Source: an uncultured Acidobacteriota bacterium | GTDB taxonomy: Bacteria; Acidobacteriota; Terriglobia; Bryobacterales; Bryobacteraceae | Direction: 5' to 3' | NCBI GenBank assembly: GCA_902826685.1 | Contig: CADEFT010000002.1 | Location: 248,001-312,000 of the forward strand | Length of the DNA: 64,000 nucleotides | In this document: positions 1 through 8,407 of the stretch, piece after piece | Layout of the letters: every line of letters starts with the position of its first letter | Position numbering within the stretch: the first letter of the stretch is position 1 | Translations under genes and position numbers: made by a program | Notes under the pieces: model-generated | Told to the model about the DNA's origin: nothing | The model's database searches: none | Seen by the model: the letters and a program-made list of their open reading frames with translations, nothing else

Positions 1-1198
1 ACCGCGCCAGCACGTCTAGCGCGCCCGCCACGTTGCCCGCCAGGAACTCGCCCGCGTCCATCGCGGTATTGGTTTCGCGCACGTATTCGAAGATCGCCCC
101 CAGCGCCCCGGCCGTGTTCAGATCGTCGTCGAGCGCGGTTTCAAACTGCGCGTTCGCCGCGCTTGCCCGTTCCGCCAGTTTCGCGCTTACGCCCTCCGGA
201 AACTTCGAAGTCTTCAGCCGCAGCGCATAATTGCGCAGCCGCTTGATGGCCGTATCGGCCGCCTGGATCCCGTCGAAAGTGAAATTGAGCTGCTTGCGAT
301 AGGGCACCGACGCGAGCAGATAGCGCACCGTTTCCGGCGCATAGCCCTTTTCGAGCAGATCGCGCAGCGTATAAAAATTGCCGAGCGATTTCGACATCGT
401 CTGGCCTTCCACCATCAGGTGTTCGGTGTGCAGCCAGAAGCGCGCAAACGGCTTGTGCGTGCAGGCTTCCGATTGGGCGATCTCGTTTTCATGGTGGGGA
501 AACACCAGGTCCACGCCGCCCGCATGGATATCGAGCGTCTCGCCCAGATAGCGCATCGCCATGGCCGAACATTCGATGTGCCAGCCCGGGCGCCCGTCGC
601 CAAGCGGCGTCTGCCAGAAATGCTCGCCCTCTTTCTTGGCCTTCCAAAGCACGAAATCGCGCGCGTTGTCCTTGTCGTATTTGTCGCTATCCACGCGCGC
701 GCCGGCCTTCAAGCCTTCAAACACCAGGTGCGCCAGCTTGCCGTACTCCGGAAACGAGGCGATGCGGAAGTAAGTCGACCCTTCGCTTTCATAGGTGCAG
801 CCGTTGGCCGTCAGCCCCTCGATCAGCTTCACCATGTCGCCAATGTGATCGGTGGCCTTGCAGACCTGCTCGGGCCGTTGCAGCCGCACTTTGCCGGTGT
901 CGGTAAAAAAAGCGTCGGTGTACTGCGACGTGTATTCGTAAATCGACTGCCCCGCCGCGGCCGACTGCTGGATAATCCGGTCGTCGACGTCTGTGATATT
1001 CATCACGTGCATCAATTTCAGGCCGCGATATTGCAGCCACCGCCGCAGAATATCCTGCGACGTGAAGGTCCGCAGATTGCCGATATGCACGTAGTTCCAC
1101 ACCGTCGGTCCGCACGTATACATGCGAACCGTCTGGCCGTCGGCAGGAACGAAATCTTCCACTGTCTGGGTGAGAGTGTTATAAAACCGCAGCGCCAT
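1..1198 (-). CDS. cysS: Cysteinyl-tRNA synthetase, C-terminus beyond window edge
   Basis: Class I aminoacyl-tRNA synthetase that charges tRNA-Cys with cysteine in the cytoplasm. Reading leftwards from the ATG at 1198, the translation starts MALRFYNTLTQTVEDF. It carries the CGPTVWNYVHIGN stretch, with the HIGH-type motif at residues 38-41 and a zinc-ligand cysteine at 29. Further on come the WHIECSAM zinc and active-site segment and a TMSKS (KMSKS-type) loop. About 399 codons are present; the frame is open at base 1, so the C-terminal anticodon-binding part lies outside. It is divergent from tgt, with only about 45 bases between the starts. Identification is secure; only the C-terminal end is unseen. 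Confidence 0.97.
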   Translation of the reverse strand, partial: MALRFYNTLTQTVEDFVPADGQTVRMYTCGPTVWNYVHIGNLRTFTSQDILRRWLQYRGLKLMHVMNITDVDDRIIQQSAAAGQSIYEYTSQYTDAFFTDTGKVRLQRPEQVCKATDHIGDMVKLIEGLTANGCTYESEGSTYFRIASFPEYGKLAHLVFEGLKAGARVDSDKYDKDNARDFVLWKAKKEGEHFWQTPLGDGRPGWHIECSAMAMRYLGETLDIHAGGVDLVFPHHENEIAQSEACTHKPFARFWLHTEHLMVEGQTMSKSLGNFYTLRDLLEKGYAPETVRYLLASVPYRKQLNFTFDGIQAADTAIKRLRNYALRLKTSKFPEGVSAKLAERASAANAQFETALDDDLNTAGALGAIFEYVRETNTAMDAGEFLAGNVAGALDVLAR

Positions 1199-1243
1199 TC
1201 GAATCGTTCTATCGTAGCAGTCCGGCCCCGGTACAATAACGAA

Positions 1244-2374
1244 TTGCGCCAAGTCCGATTGGAAATCGAGGCCGTCTGTCCTCATACCGGAGCGCGGGCC
1301 GGACGCCTCCATACCCCTCACGGCATCGTCGAAACGCCGGTCTTCATGCCGGTGGGCACGCAGGCCACCGTGAAAGGCCTCACGCCCCGCGATCTGTGGG
1401 ACGAACTCGGCGCGCGCATCCTTCTCTCGAATACCTATCATTTATATCTGCGCCCCGGCCATGAACTGGTCCGCCAGCTCGGAGGCCTACACCGGTTCAT
1501 GAACTGGCCCGGCGCGATTCTCACCGATTCCGGCGGCTTCCAGGTCTTCAGCCTCTCCTCGCTGCGCAAGGTCACCGATGAAGGAGTGCTGTTCCGCTCG
1601 CATCTGAACGGCGACCCGCATCTGTTCACGCCGGCCTCCACCGTCGACGTTCAGGTGGCGCTTGGAAGCGACATCATGATGGTGCTCGATGAGTGCCTGG
1701 AATACCCGGTCTCGCATGAAGCCGCGCGGCGTTCGATGAGCCGCACCGTGCGCTGGGCGGGCGAAGCTTTCGATCACTATCGCCGTCTGGAGCACGCCTC
1801 CGGCGCGTTGTTTCCCATCGGCCAGGGCTCGATGTTTCCGGACCTGCGCCGCCAGTGCGCGGAGCAACTGCTCGAGCTCGATGCCGACGGCTACGCCATC
1901 GGCGGGCTCTCGGTAGGCGAGCCCCGCCCGCTCAGTCTCGAAATGGCCTCCATTGCCGCCGCCGCGCTGCCGCCGGACAGGCCCCGTTATGTCATGGGCG
2001 TCGGCATGCCGGAAGAGCTGATTCAGTATGTGGCGCTCGGCGTGGACATGATGGATTGCGTGCTGCCTTCGCGCAACGCTCGCAACGGCACGCTGTTCAC
2101 CTCCGAAGGCAAGGTGATTATCAAGCAGGCGCGGTTTCGAGACGATGCGCGACCGCTCGACCCCGCCTGCCCCTGCTACTGCTGCCGCCATTTCACCCGC
2201 GCCTATCTGCGCCACCTTTTTCAGGCCGGTGAAATTCTGTTTTCCATGCTCGCCACCCTGCACAACATCCAGCGGTATCTTGACATCATGCGCCAAATCA
2301 GGCAGAGTATTTTCCTTGGGACATTCCGGGAATTGGTTGCTAGGTGGGGGTCTGTTCCATTGAGCCTTCCGTGA
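1244..2374 (+). CDS. tgt: Queuine/preQ1 tRNA-ribosyltransferase
   Basis: Exchanges guanine-34 for preQ1 in tRNAs with GUN anticodons, the committed tRNA step of queuosine synthesis. Family hallmarks are visible: RLHTPHG and ETPVFMPVGTQ near the N-terminus, the TDSGGFQ loop (catalytic Asp about residue 95), the nucleophile region MMDCVLPSRNARNG (Asp about 271) and the zinc site CPCYCC followed by HLF. The frame stays open far upstream (to 419), but that part is antisense to cysS. The family N-terminus aligns with a TTG start at 1244 (MRQVRLEIE), giving 376 aa, normal for Tgt. TTG at 1259 is an alternative. No strong Shine-Dalgarno sequence is visible, so the exact start is uncertain. Confidence 0.93.
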   Translation: MRQVRLEIEAVCPHTGARAGRLHTPHGIVETPVFMPVGTQATVKGLTPRDLWDELGARILLSNTYHLYLRPGHELVRQLGGLHRFMNWPGAILTDSGGFQVFSLSSLRKVTDEGVLFRSHLNGDPHLFTPASTVDVQVALGSDIMMVLDECLEYPVSHEAARRSMSRTVRWAGEAFDHYRRLEHASGALFPIGQGSMFPDLRRQCAEQLLELDADGYAIGGLSVGEPRPLSLEMASIAAAALPPDRPRYVMGVGMPEELIQYVALGVDMMDCVLPSRNARNGTLFTSEGKVIIKQARFRDDARPLDPACPCYCCRHFTRAYLRHLFQAGEILFSMLATLHNIQRYLDIMRQIRQSIFLGTFRELVARWGSVPLSLP

Positions 2375-2427
2375 AGGCGTGGTGGCTTCGAGCCGGTTGA
2401 AGGGAAAATGGGGCAAACGAGGACAGC

Positions 2428-2742
2428 TTGATTTTAGGACTCTTTCTGCTTCAGGCAGCGTCTCCGGCGGCGAATCCGTTCGTTCAATTCATCCCCATTC
2501 TGGCCATCTTCGGCATCTTCTATTTCCTGCTGTTGCGGCCCATGCAGAAGCAGCGGCGGGATCAGCAGCAGATGCTGGCGGATCTGAAAACGGGTGTGAC
2601 CGTCGTCACCACGGGCGGTCTCATCGGGACCATCGTTTCGCTCAGCGCCGATGCCGCCGTGATTCGCGTCAAGCCCGATAACGTCAAGCTGCAGGTGTCC
2701 CGCAGCGCGGTGTCCGGAGTCGTCGCCGAGGAGAAGCAGTAG
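2428..2742 (+). CDS. yajC: Preprotein translocase subunit YajC
   Basis: Small single-pass inner-membrane partner of the SecDF complex. The 104-residue product has a hydrophobic segment at about residues 18-37 followed by LLRPMQKQRRDQQQM, then the GVTVVTTGGLIGTIVSL beta-rich cytoplasmic region typical of the family. The start is TTG at 2428, preceded by a good GAGGA ribosome site about five bases upstream. It is followed after nine bases by secD, the standard yajC-secD-secF order, so it is almost certainly co-transcribed and co-functional with those genes. Confidence 0.95.
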   Translation: MILGLFLLQAASPAANPFVQFIPILAIFGIFYFLLLRPMQKQRRDQQQMLADLKTGVTVVTTGGLIGTIVSLSADAAVIRVKPDNVKLQVSRSAVSGVVAEEKQ

Positions 2743-2751
2743 GGGGAGTTC

Positions 2752-4371
2752 ATGCAGAAAAGCTTACGTTGGAAAGCCATTACCATCCTTGCCATCATCC
2801 TGCTCTCGGTGTACGGCATCATCGGTTTGCCCAAGTCCAAGGACGAACTGGTCAAAAATTTCAACGAGAACATCAAGCTCGGGCTCGATCTGCGCGGCGG
2901 CAGCCACCTCGTCCTTCAGGTGCAGGTGCAGGATGCTTTCAAGGCGGAAGCCGATGCCGACATCGAGCGCCTCAAAGAGGATCTCAACCGGCAGAGCGTC
3001 AAGTTCGATTCCATGGACCGCAACGATCCCAACACCCTCGCCGACGCCGACAAAATCGAGATCAATATCAAGGGCGTCCCCACCGATCGCGTGGGGGCTC
3101 TGCGCAGTCTCATTACCGATAAGTACGATGGGTCCTGGAACCTCGTCACCGTCAATTCGCAGGACTATCGATTGACTTTGAAGCCCACCCGGGCGCTCGA
3201 ACTGCGCCGCGACACGCTCGCCCGTTCCGTCAGCACCATCGAGGGACGCATCAACGGCCTGGGGCTCGCCGAGTCCACCGTGCAATCCCGCGGCCGGTCC
3301 GATTCCGATTCCGAATTGCTGGTGCAATTGCCCGGCGTCGACGATCCCGCACGCATCAAGCAGTTGATCGGCCAGGCGGCCATGCTGGAACTATACGAGG
3401 TGAAGGACGGTCCGTTCCAGAGCCCCGAGCAGGCGCGGCTGAACTACGGCGGCGTGCTGCCCCTTAATACGAAGCTGATGCGCCAGAGCGCACGGTCGGG
3501 CGAGGCGGAAGGGTGGTTCGTCGTTTCCCGCGCGCCGGTGGTGACCGGCCGCGATTTGCGCAACGCCCGCCCGCAGCAGGGTGAGTTCGGCAAATGGGAG
3601 ACTTCGTTCACGCTCAATCAGGATGCGGCGCGGCGCTTTGAGCGCTTCACCGAAAGCCACGTTGGAAAGCGGCTGGCCATTTCGCTCGATAGCAACATCC
3701 GCAGCGCCCCCACCATCCAGAACGCGATTTCCGACAGCGGCCGCATCACCGGCGCCAATAGCCAGCAGGAAGCGTCGGACCTGGCCCTGGTTCTGCGCGC
3801 CGGCTCTCTTCCGGCGGGCGTGGTTTATCTCGAGGAGCGCACCGTCGGTCCGTCGCTTGGGGCCGACTCGATTCGCAAGGGCGTGCTGTCCGGCCTCATC
3901 GGCCTGGTCGCCGTGATCCTGATCATGTTGATCTACTATAAGAGGTCCGGCATCAACGCCACCGTCGCCCTGATTTTGAACGCGTTGATTCTGATCGGAT
4001 GCCTCGCCTATTTCGGCGCCGTTCTCACGCTGCCGGGCATTGCCGGCATCGTCCTTCTGATCGGCATGGCCGTGGATTCGAATGTGCTGATCTTCGAGCG
4101 CATTCGCGAGGAACTGCAGGCCGGAAAGGCCGCCATGGCGGCCGTTGAAGCGGGCTTCAGTAAAGCTTTTTTGACGATTATCGACACCCACGTCACGACG
4201 GTGGTAAGCTGCGCATTCCTGTTCATTTTCGGCACGGGGCCGGTCAAGGGATTCGCCGTCACGCTGGTGATCGGGCTGGTGGCGAACGTGTTCACGTCGG
4301 TGTTCATTTCCAAGTTCATTTTCGATTGGGAACTCGCCGGCAAACAGCAGGTGACAAGTTTGAGTATTTGA
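2752..4371 (+). CDS. secD: Protein translocase subunit SecD
   Basis: Membrane subunit that uses the proton gradient to help complete protein export through SecYEG. The 539-aa product has TM1 at about residues 8-25, then the diagnostic LGLDLRGGSHLVLQV motif (about 43-57), a periplasmic P1 domain of about 320 residues, and a C-terminal RND-type bundle of five membrane helices. That bundle includes GMAVDSNVLIFERIREEL, with the conserved Asp and Arg of the proton pathway, and a late FTSVFISKFIFDW helix. A GGGGAG ribosome site precedes the ATG. It lies directly after yajC and 98 bases before secF. Length and motifs are ordinary for SecD. Confidence 0.97.
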   Translation: MQKSLRWKAITILAIILLSVYGIIGLPKSKDELVKNFNENIKLGLDLRGGSHLVLQVQVQDAFKAEADADIERLKEDLNRQSVKFDSMDRNDPNTLADADKIEINIKGVPTDRVGALRSLITDKYDGSWNLVTVNSQDYRLTLKPTRALELRRDTLARSVSTIEGRINGLGLAESTVQSRGRSDSDSELLVQLPGVDDPARIKQLIGQAAMLELYEVKDGPFQSPEQARLNYGGVLPLNTKLMRQSARSGEAEGWFVVSRAPVVTGRDLRNARPQQGEFGKWETSFTLNQDAARRFERFTESHVGKRLAISLDSNIRSAPTIQNAISDSGRITGANSQQEASDLALVLRAGSLPAGVVYLEERTVGPSLGADSIRKGVLSGLIGLVAVILIMLIYYKRSGINATVALILNALILIGCLAYFGAVLTLPGIAGIVLLIGMAVDSNVLIFERIREELQAGKAAMAAVEAGFSKAFLTIIDTHVTTVVSCAFLFIFGTGPVKGFAVTLVIGLVANVFTSVFISKFIFDWELAGKQQVTSLSI

Positions 4372-4469
4372 CTTCGGGTGTGATAGTGTTATTTGGTCAT
4401 TGAGCCGGGAACTGTTTCACCGGGGACGGTGTCTATAGCACTTGAGAAACGCCGGATCGACGGGATGGC

Positions 4470-5705
4470 ATGGAGTTATTCAAGGGAACCAATTTCGATT
4501 TTCTCGGCAAGAAGTGGCCGTTCATCATTGCGTCGCTCACGCTGACGGCGGCCGGACTGGTCAGCCTCGCGATGAAGGGCGGTCCCCGCTACGGCATCGA
4601 TTTCCGCGGTGGCGTCAATATGTACGTCAAGTTCGCCCAGGCTCCGCCCATTGAAAAGGTGCGCGCCGCGCTTTCGGCGAAGATCCCCGGCGAGATCACC
4701 GTCGTCGAAATTCCGGGCACGCAGGAGCTGATCGTCGGCACCGAACTGCAGGACGAAAAAGAACTCGCGGTGGTACGCCAGACGGTGACCGATGTGCTGT
4801 CTTCGAACTTCGGCCAGACCGCGGGCAAGCTCGATCTGCACAACTCCGGCGTGCAGAAGCTGGCCGACCGGTTGCGCGATCCGCTCGGCCGCGCCTCGGC
4901 TGGACTGAATGAGCAGCAGTTGCAGGAGCTCTCCAAGGCGGTGCTCGATTTCCGCGACGGCGCGCCCAACTTCGGCATTATTCCCAGTCTCGACCGGTTG
5001 TCGGGCGTGGCCGGCGTAACTCCGGCCGTGCTGAACGTGTTGAAGCAGGAAGTGGCGCTGTCGCCGTTTGTCATCCGCAGCGTGGAGATCGTCGGGCCGA
5101 AAATCGGCAACGAGTTGCGCAACCAGGCCATCATGGCCACCATCTACGCCCTGGCGGGCATGCTGATCTACATCGCGTTCCGCTTTGAATGGGTCTACGG
5201 GGTGGCCGCGGTACTCGCCGTTTTTCACGACACGGTCATTACGATTGGGCTATTTTCGATCTTCAACAAAGAGATATCATTAACCGTCGTGGCCGCCGTG
5301 CTCACCCTGGTCGGCTATTCGATGAACGACACGATCGTGGTGTTTGACCGCATCCGGGAAAATCTGAAGGTGATGCGCAAAGAGACGTTCGACAATCTGG
5401 TGAATCTCAGCATCAACCAGACTCTGAGCCGTACCGTGCTCACGTCGGGCCTTACCCTGTTGAGCTGTCTGGCGCTGTGGATGTTCGGAGGTCCAGTACT
5501 CGATGGATTTGCCTTCTGCCTGGTAGCCGGTATTATTGTGGGAACGTTTTCTTCGATTTTTATCGCGAGTCCGATTCTGATCTGGTGGAAGAAGTGGGCG
5601 GACAGCCGCGGCCCGGCGACGGGTGGAGCGGGTTCGTTGGCAGGCGCCGGCGCCGAAGCGAAGAAGCCGGCGGCAAGGCGTGAATCGGTCAAGGCGGCGA
5701 AATAA
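4470..5705 (+). CDS. secF: Protein translocase subunit SecF
   Basis: Partner of SecD in the proton-driven export motor of the inner membrane. The 411-aa product has TM1 at about 17-35, the signature YGIDFRGGVNMYVKF (41-55), and a C-terminal five-helix block with VGYSMNDTIVVFDRIREN, the conserved Asp/Arg pair of the family. It is longer than the classical SecF of about 320 aa. The extra length lies mainly in the first periplasmic loop (about residues 55-200, with segments such as LGRASAGLNEQQLQELSKA) plus an Ala/Gly/Lys-rich cytoplasmic tail after residue 375. It is followed after 48 bases by tonB, an uncommon join of the Sec and Ton systems. Confidence 0.96.
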   Translation: MELFKGTNFDFLGKKWPFIIASLTLTAAGLVSLAMKGGPRYGIDFRGGVNMYVKFAQAPPIEKVRAALSAKIPGEITVVEIPGTQELIVGTELQDEKELAVVRQTVTDVLSSNFGQTAGKLDLHNSGVQKLADRLRDPLGRASAGLNEQQLQELSKAVLDFRDGAPNFGIIPSLDRLSGVAGVTPAVLNVLKQEVALSPFVIRSVEIVGPKIGNELRNQAIMATIYALAGMLIYIAFRFEWVYGVAAVLAVFHDTVITIGLFSIFNKEISLTVVAAVLTLVGYSMNDTIVVFDRIRENLKVMRKETFDNLVNLSINQTLSRTVLTSGLTLLSCLALWMFGGPVLDGFAFCLVAGIIVGTFSSIFIASPILIWWKKWADSRGPATGGAGSLAGAGAEAKKPAARRESVKAAK

Positions 5706-5715
5706 GCCGCATCTC

Positions 5716-5734
5716 ACCGCCGGTAAACGGCGGT
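5716..5734 (+). promoter_or_regulatory. Intergenic RNA hairpin, secF-tonB junction
   Basis: A perfect seven-base-pair inverted repeat (ACCGCCG, loop GTAAA, CGGCGGT) sits in the 48-base gap between secF and tonB. The GGGGAGAG ribosome site of tonB follows just downstream. There is no T-run, so it is not a typical intrinsic terminator. It could be an mRNA-processing or stability element that uncouples Ton from Sec expression; that role is inferred. Confidence 0.4.
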
Positions 5735-5753
5735 ACTGGGGAGAGTAACGATT

Positions 5754-6518
5754 ATGTTTGAACAAAGTCTGGTGGACGGCCAGGGCAAAACCAGCAAACC
5801 TTTTACGGTACTGCTATCGTTTGCGGTGCAGATCCTGATGACGATCGTGCTGGTCATCATCCCGCTGATCTACACCGATACGCTGCCCAAGGCCCAATTG
5901 ACGAGCTTCCTGGTGGCGCCTCCGCCGCCTCCGCCGCCGCCCCCTCCGCCGCAGCCCATGCCGGAAATCAAGATCGTCAAGGTCATTCCGAAGCAGTTTG
6001 ACGCCGGCAAACTGGTGGCGCCCAAGCAGATCCCCAAAGAAATCGCCATGATCAAGGAAGAAGAGCTTCCTCCTTCCATGCCGTCGGCGGGCGTGGTAGG
6101 CGGCGTTCCTGGCGGCGTCCCCGGCGGTACTCCGGGCGGCGTCATCGGCGGCATCATCGGTTCCGTGCCCACGGCGGCTCCGCCTCCTCCGCCTCCGGTC
6201 AAGAAGGAAGAGAAGCCCGCTACGCCGCAGCGTATCCGCGTCGGCGGGAACGTTCAGTCCGCCCGTCTGGTGCGCCAGCCCAAGCCCGTCTATCCGCCGC
6301 TGGCCAAGCAGGCCCGTATCCAGGGCGTCGTCCGTTTCAACGCCATCATCGGCAAGGACGGTACGATTCAGAACTTGCAACTCATCAGTGGCCACCCGCT
6401 TTTGGTTCCCTCCGCCACTGACGCGGTGAAGCAATGGGTCTATCAGCCCACCCTGCTCAATGGAGAGCCGGTTGAGGTCGTAACCCAGATCGACGTGAAT
6501 TTCACTTTGACTCAATAA
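5754..6518 (+). CDS. tonB: Energy transducer TonB
   Basis: Links the inner-membrane proton motor ExbBD to outer-membrane receptors. The 254-aa product shows a short cytoplasmic N-terminus, one signal-anchor helix (about residues 16-40), a run of eleven prolines (56-66) and an acidic/basic linker. A Gly-rich repeat follows (VGGVPGGVPGGTPGGVIGG, about 115-135), then a second proline cluster. The C-terminal domain (about 170-254) is of TonB_C type and includes PKPVYPPLAKQARIQGVVRF and DAVKQWVYQP. A strong ribosome site GGGGAGAG precedes the ATG. It is the first gene of a tonB-exbB-exbD-exbD set. Likely clients are receptors like those at 19.0 and 54.3 kb. Confidence 0.93.
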   Translation: MFEQSLVDGQGKTSKPFTVLLSFAVQILMTIVLVIIPLIYTDTLPKAQLTSFLVAPPPPPPPPPPPQPMPEIKIVKVIPKQFDAGKLVAPKQIPKEIAMIKEEELPPSMPSAGVVGGVPGGVPGGTPGGVIGGIIGSVPTAAPPPPPPVKKEEKPATPQRIRVGGNVQSARLVRQPKPVYPPLAKQARIQGVVRFNAIIGKDGTIQNLQLISGHPLLVPSATDAVKQWVYQPTLLNGEPVEVVTQIDVNFTLTQ

Positions 6519-6527
6519 ACGCTCGGC

Positions 6528-6549
6528 GGGGTCTCCACCACGGGACCCC
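6528..6549 (+). promoter_or_regulatory. Intergenic RNA hairpin, tonB-exbB junction
   Basis: GGGGTC at 6528-6533 pairs with GACCCC at 6544-6549 in the 69-base gap after tonB. No T-run follows. Similar hairpins occur in the neighbouring junctions (5716, 7366), which suggests processed or differentially stable operon segments rather than termination. Confidence 0.3.
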
Positions 6550-6587
6550 CGTGTATTCCAATTCAACTCGCAGGAGAGATTCAGATT

Positions 6588-7322
6588 ATGCTTTTCCAGA
6601 TGCAAACAATGGCCTTCCTGTTCCTCCAGGAAGCGGCAGTGTCGTTCGACCTCCGCTCCATGTGGGCGCAGATGGGCTGGTTGGCGAAAGCCGTTGTCAT
6701 CTTGCTGTTCATCATGTCAGCCTACTCGATCGGTATCATGATCGATCGCCTGCTGGCCTACAACGCGGCCCGGAACCAGTCCCGGCAGTTCGCCCCGCTG
6801 GTCGCCGGCGCGCTCCGGGAAGGAAAGCTGGATGAGGCCATCAAGGTTGCCGACCGGTTCAAGAAGAGCCACCTGGCCAAGGTAGTGGTGGCGGGTCTGC
6901 AGGAGTTCAAGGCGCATCAGGTCAGTTCGGAAATACCGGGTGACGTGATCGAAGCGTCGCGCCGCGCCCTCGAACGGGCCTCCGCCATCGTGCACGCCGA
7001 AACCAAACGCGGCGTCAGCGCTCTGGCGACCATCGGTTCCACCGCGCCCTTTGTCGGCCTGTTCGGCACCGTGGTCGGTATCATCAATGCGTTCAAGGGC
7101 ATTTCGACCGAAAAGTCCACCGGTCTCGGCGCCGTCGCCGGCGGTATTTCCGAAGCCCTGGTGACCACCGCCTTCGGTCTGTTCGTGGCCATCCCCGCCG
7201 TCATGATGTTCAACTATTTCACCAATCGCGTGGAAGCGTTCGACGTCGAGATGGACAATTCGAGTTCGGAATTGATCGACTATTTCCTGAAGCGGGCCCA
7301 GAAGGCCAGCGTCGGCAAGTAA
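6588..7322 (+). CDS. exbB: MotA/TolQ/ExbB proton channel family protein
   Basis: Pentameric inner-membrane channel subunit that, with ExbD, uses the proton gradient to energise TonB. The 244-aa protein has three predicted membrane helices (about 31-50, 148-170, 190-215). Between the second and third lies the family core STAPFVGLFGTVVGIINAFKGI and GGISEALVTTAFGLFVAIPAV, the region that carries the channel-lining Thr residues in ExbB/TolQ. A GGAGAG ribosome site precedes the ATG. Position between tonB and two exbD genes favours ExbB over TolQ, though no Tol-Pal gene is nearby to contrast. The assignment to the family is firm; ExbB versus TolQ rests on context. Confidence 0.92.
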   Translation: MLFQMQTMAFLFLQEAAVSFDLRSMWAQMGWLAKAVVILLFIMSAYSIGIMIDRLLAYNAARNQSRQFAPLVAGALREGKLDEAIKVADRFKKSHLAKVVVAGLQEFKAHQVSSEIPGDVIEASRRALERASAIVHAETKRGVSALATIGSTAPFVGLFGTVVGIINAFKGISTEKSTGLGAVAGGISEALVTTAFGLFVAIPAVMMFNYFTNRVEAFDVEMDNSSSELIDYFLKRAQKASVGK

Positions 7323-7365
7323 CGTACGGCCCTTAGCGTTTTAGCGAGTTGAATTGCTCCGGAGA

Positions 7366-7397
7366 CGCGCCATTCCCCGAGGATGGAGGATGGCGCG
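7366..7397 (+). promoter_or_regulatory. Intergenic RNA hairpin upstream of first exbD
   Basis: CGCGCCAT (7366-7373) pairs perfectly with ATGGCGCG (7390-7397) around a 16-base loop, in the 131 bases between exbB and the proposed exbD start. No T-run follows. The stem lies over candidate upstream in-frame starts, one reason to prefer a later start for exbD. A stability or translational role is inferred only. Confidence 0.4.
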
Positions 7398-7453
7398 CTT
7401 CCGAGGGAGCGATGCTCCAGCCGCTGAAAAATCCAAAGGAGAATCCGAAGGCC

Positions 7454-7900
7454 ATGCCGAAACAAAAAGCGCCTCCCACGATGTCCGATATCAACGTGAC
7501 CCCCATGGTCGACGTGATGCTCGTCATGCTCATCATCTTCATGGTCATCACCCCGATGCTTTCCAAGGGCATCTCGGTCGATCTCGTCAAAACCAAGAAC
7601 CCCATCGCCATGGCCGCCGCCGACAAGGAAGATGCCGTTCTGGTTGCCGTCAGCCGCGATGGACGCGTTTACCTGAATACCACTCAGATGACCGCCGATA
7701 CGCTGCCCGGCAAGGTCAAGGACATGCTCACCAGCCGCCTGGACAAGACCTGCTACATCAAGAGCGATTCGCGCGCCAAGTATGAGAAAGTTGTCGACGT
7801 TGTGGACAACCTCCGCTCGGCTGGAGTCGACAACATCGGTTTGCTCACCGAACAGATTCAGCAGGCGATGCCGGCCGCCCCGCCGGCCGGTGGCCAGTAA
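7454..7900 (+). CDS. exbD: Biopolymer transporter ExbD, first copy
   Basis: Periplasm-facing proton-motor subunit that works with ExbB to drive TonB. From the ATG at 7454 the product is 148 aa. It has a short cytoplasmic tail with the motif MSDINVTPMVDVMLV, in which Asp20 is the essential membrane carboxylate, one helix at about 20-40, and a periplasmic ExbD domain ending in NLRSAGVDNIGLLTEQ. In-frame ATGs exist at 7412 (with GAGGGAG close by) and 7349. I chose 7454 because an AAGGAG lies upstream and the tail then matches family length; the start is uncertain. A second, divergent exbD follows after 53 bases, so the motor may contain two ExbD types. Confidence 0.9.
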   Translation: MPKQKAPPTMSDINVTPMVDVMLVMLIIFMVITPMLSKGISVDLVKTKNPIAMAAADKEDAVLVAVSRDGRVYLNTTQMTADTLPGKVKDMLTSRLDKTCYIKSDSRAKYEKVVDVVDNLRSAGVDNIGLLTEQIQQAMPAAPPAGGQ

Positions 7901-7953
7901 CGTACGGGCCGTAGGTTCCTATCCAGCTTTTATTTCAATAAGGAGATCCTCAT

Positions 7954-8382
7954 ATGTCAATGGCAGTGGGCGGCGGCGCTGGCGCGCGAGCCGACATCAA
8001 CATGACCCCGCTCATCGACGTGCTGCTGGTGCTGCTGATCATCTTCATGGTCATCACGCCCCTCACGCCCAAGGGCCTTGAAACTCTCATCCCGCAGCCT
8101 CCGCCTCCGAACGCGCCCCCGCCTCCTCCCGGACAGGACCGTACCGTGGTGATCATCATCGACAAGGACCGCTCGATGCACCTCAATACGGAGACCGTCA
8201 CCGAAGAGAATCTCGGCAAGCGGCTCGAGGATGTGTTCAAGACCCGCGCCGAGCGCGTGGTTTTCGTCAAGGGCGATCCCGATCTCGAATTCCGCGACGT
8301 CGCCAAGGCGATCGATATCGCCAAGGGCGCAGGCATCGACAAGGTCGGCCTCATGACGCCCAAGATCGAAGCGGGCCAGTAG
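7954..8382 (+). CDS. exbD: Biopolymer transporter ExbD, second copy with proline-rich spacer
   Basis: A second ExbD paralogue of 142 aa. It begins with a Gly/Ala-rich tail (MSMAVGGGAGARAD), then NMTPLIDVLLVLLIIFMV with the critical Asp22 at the start of the single membrane helix. Unlike the first copy, the helix is followed by a proline-rich spacer (residues 48-59, PQPPPPNAPPPPPG) before the periplasmic domain (TVVIIIDKDRSMHLN to KVGLMTPKIEAGQ). An AAGGAG ribosome site lies about eight bases before the ATG. The spacer is comparable in kind to the polyproline stretch of the neighbouring TonB. Divergence from the first copy implies specialised rather than redundant roles; that is inference. Confidence 0.92.
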   Translation: MSMAVGGGAGARADINMTPLIDVLLVLLIIFMVITPLTPKGLETLIPQPPPPNAPPPPPGQDRTVVIIIDKDRSMHLNTETVTEENLGKRLEDVFKTRAERVVFVKGDPDLEFRDVAKAIDIAKGAGIDKVGLMTPKIEAGQ

Positions 8383-8407
8383 GCGAGGGTTTAGGAGGAG
8401 CGAAAAG

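Noticed and set aside
419..1243. Long in-frame extension upstream of tgt
   Set aside because: It is antisense to cysS, shows no Tgt homology, and the family N-terminus aligns at 1244.
6100..6160. Possible microsatellite in tonB
   Set aside because: It encodes the Gly-Pro-rich TonB linker in frame, a normal feature of such proteins.
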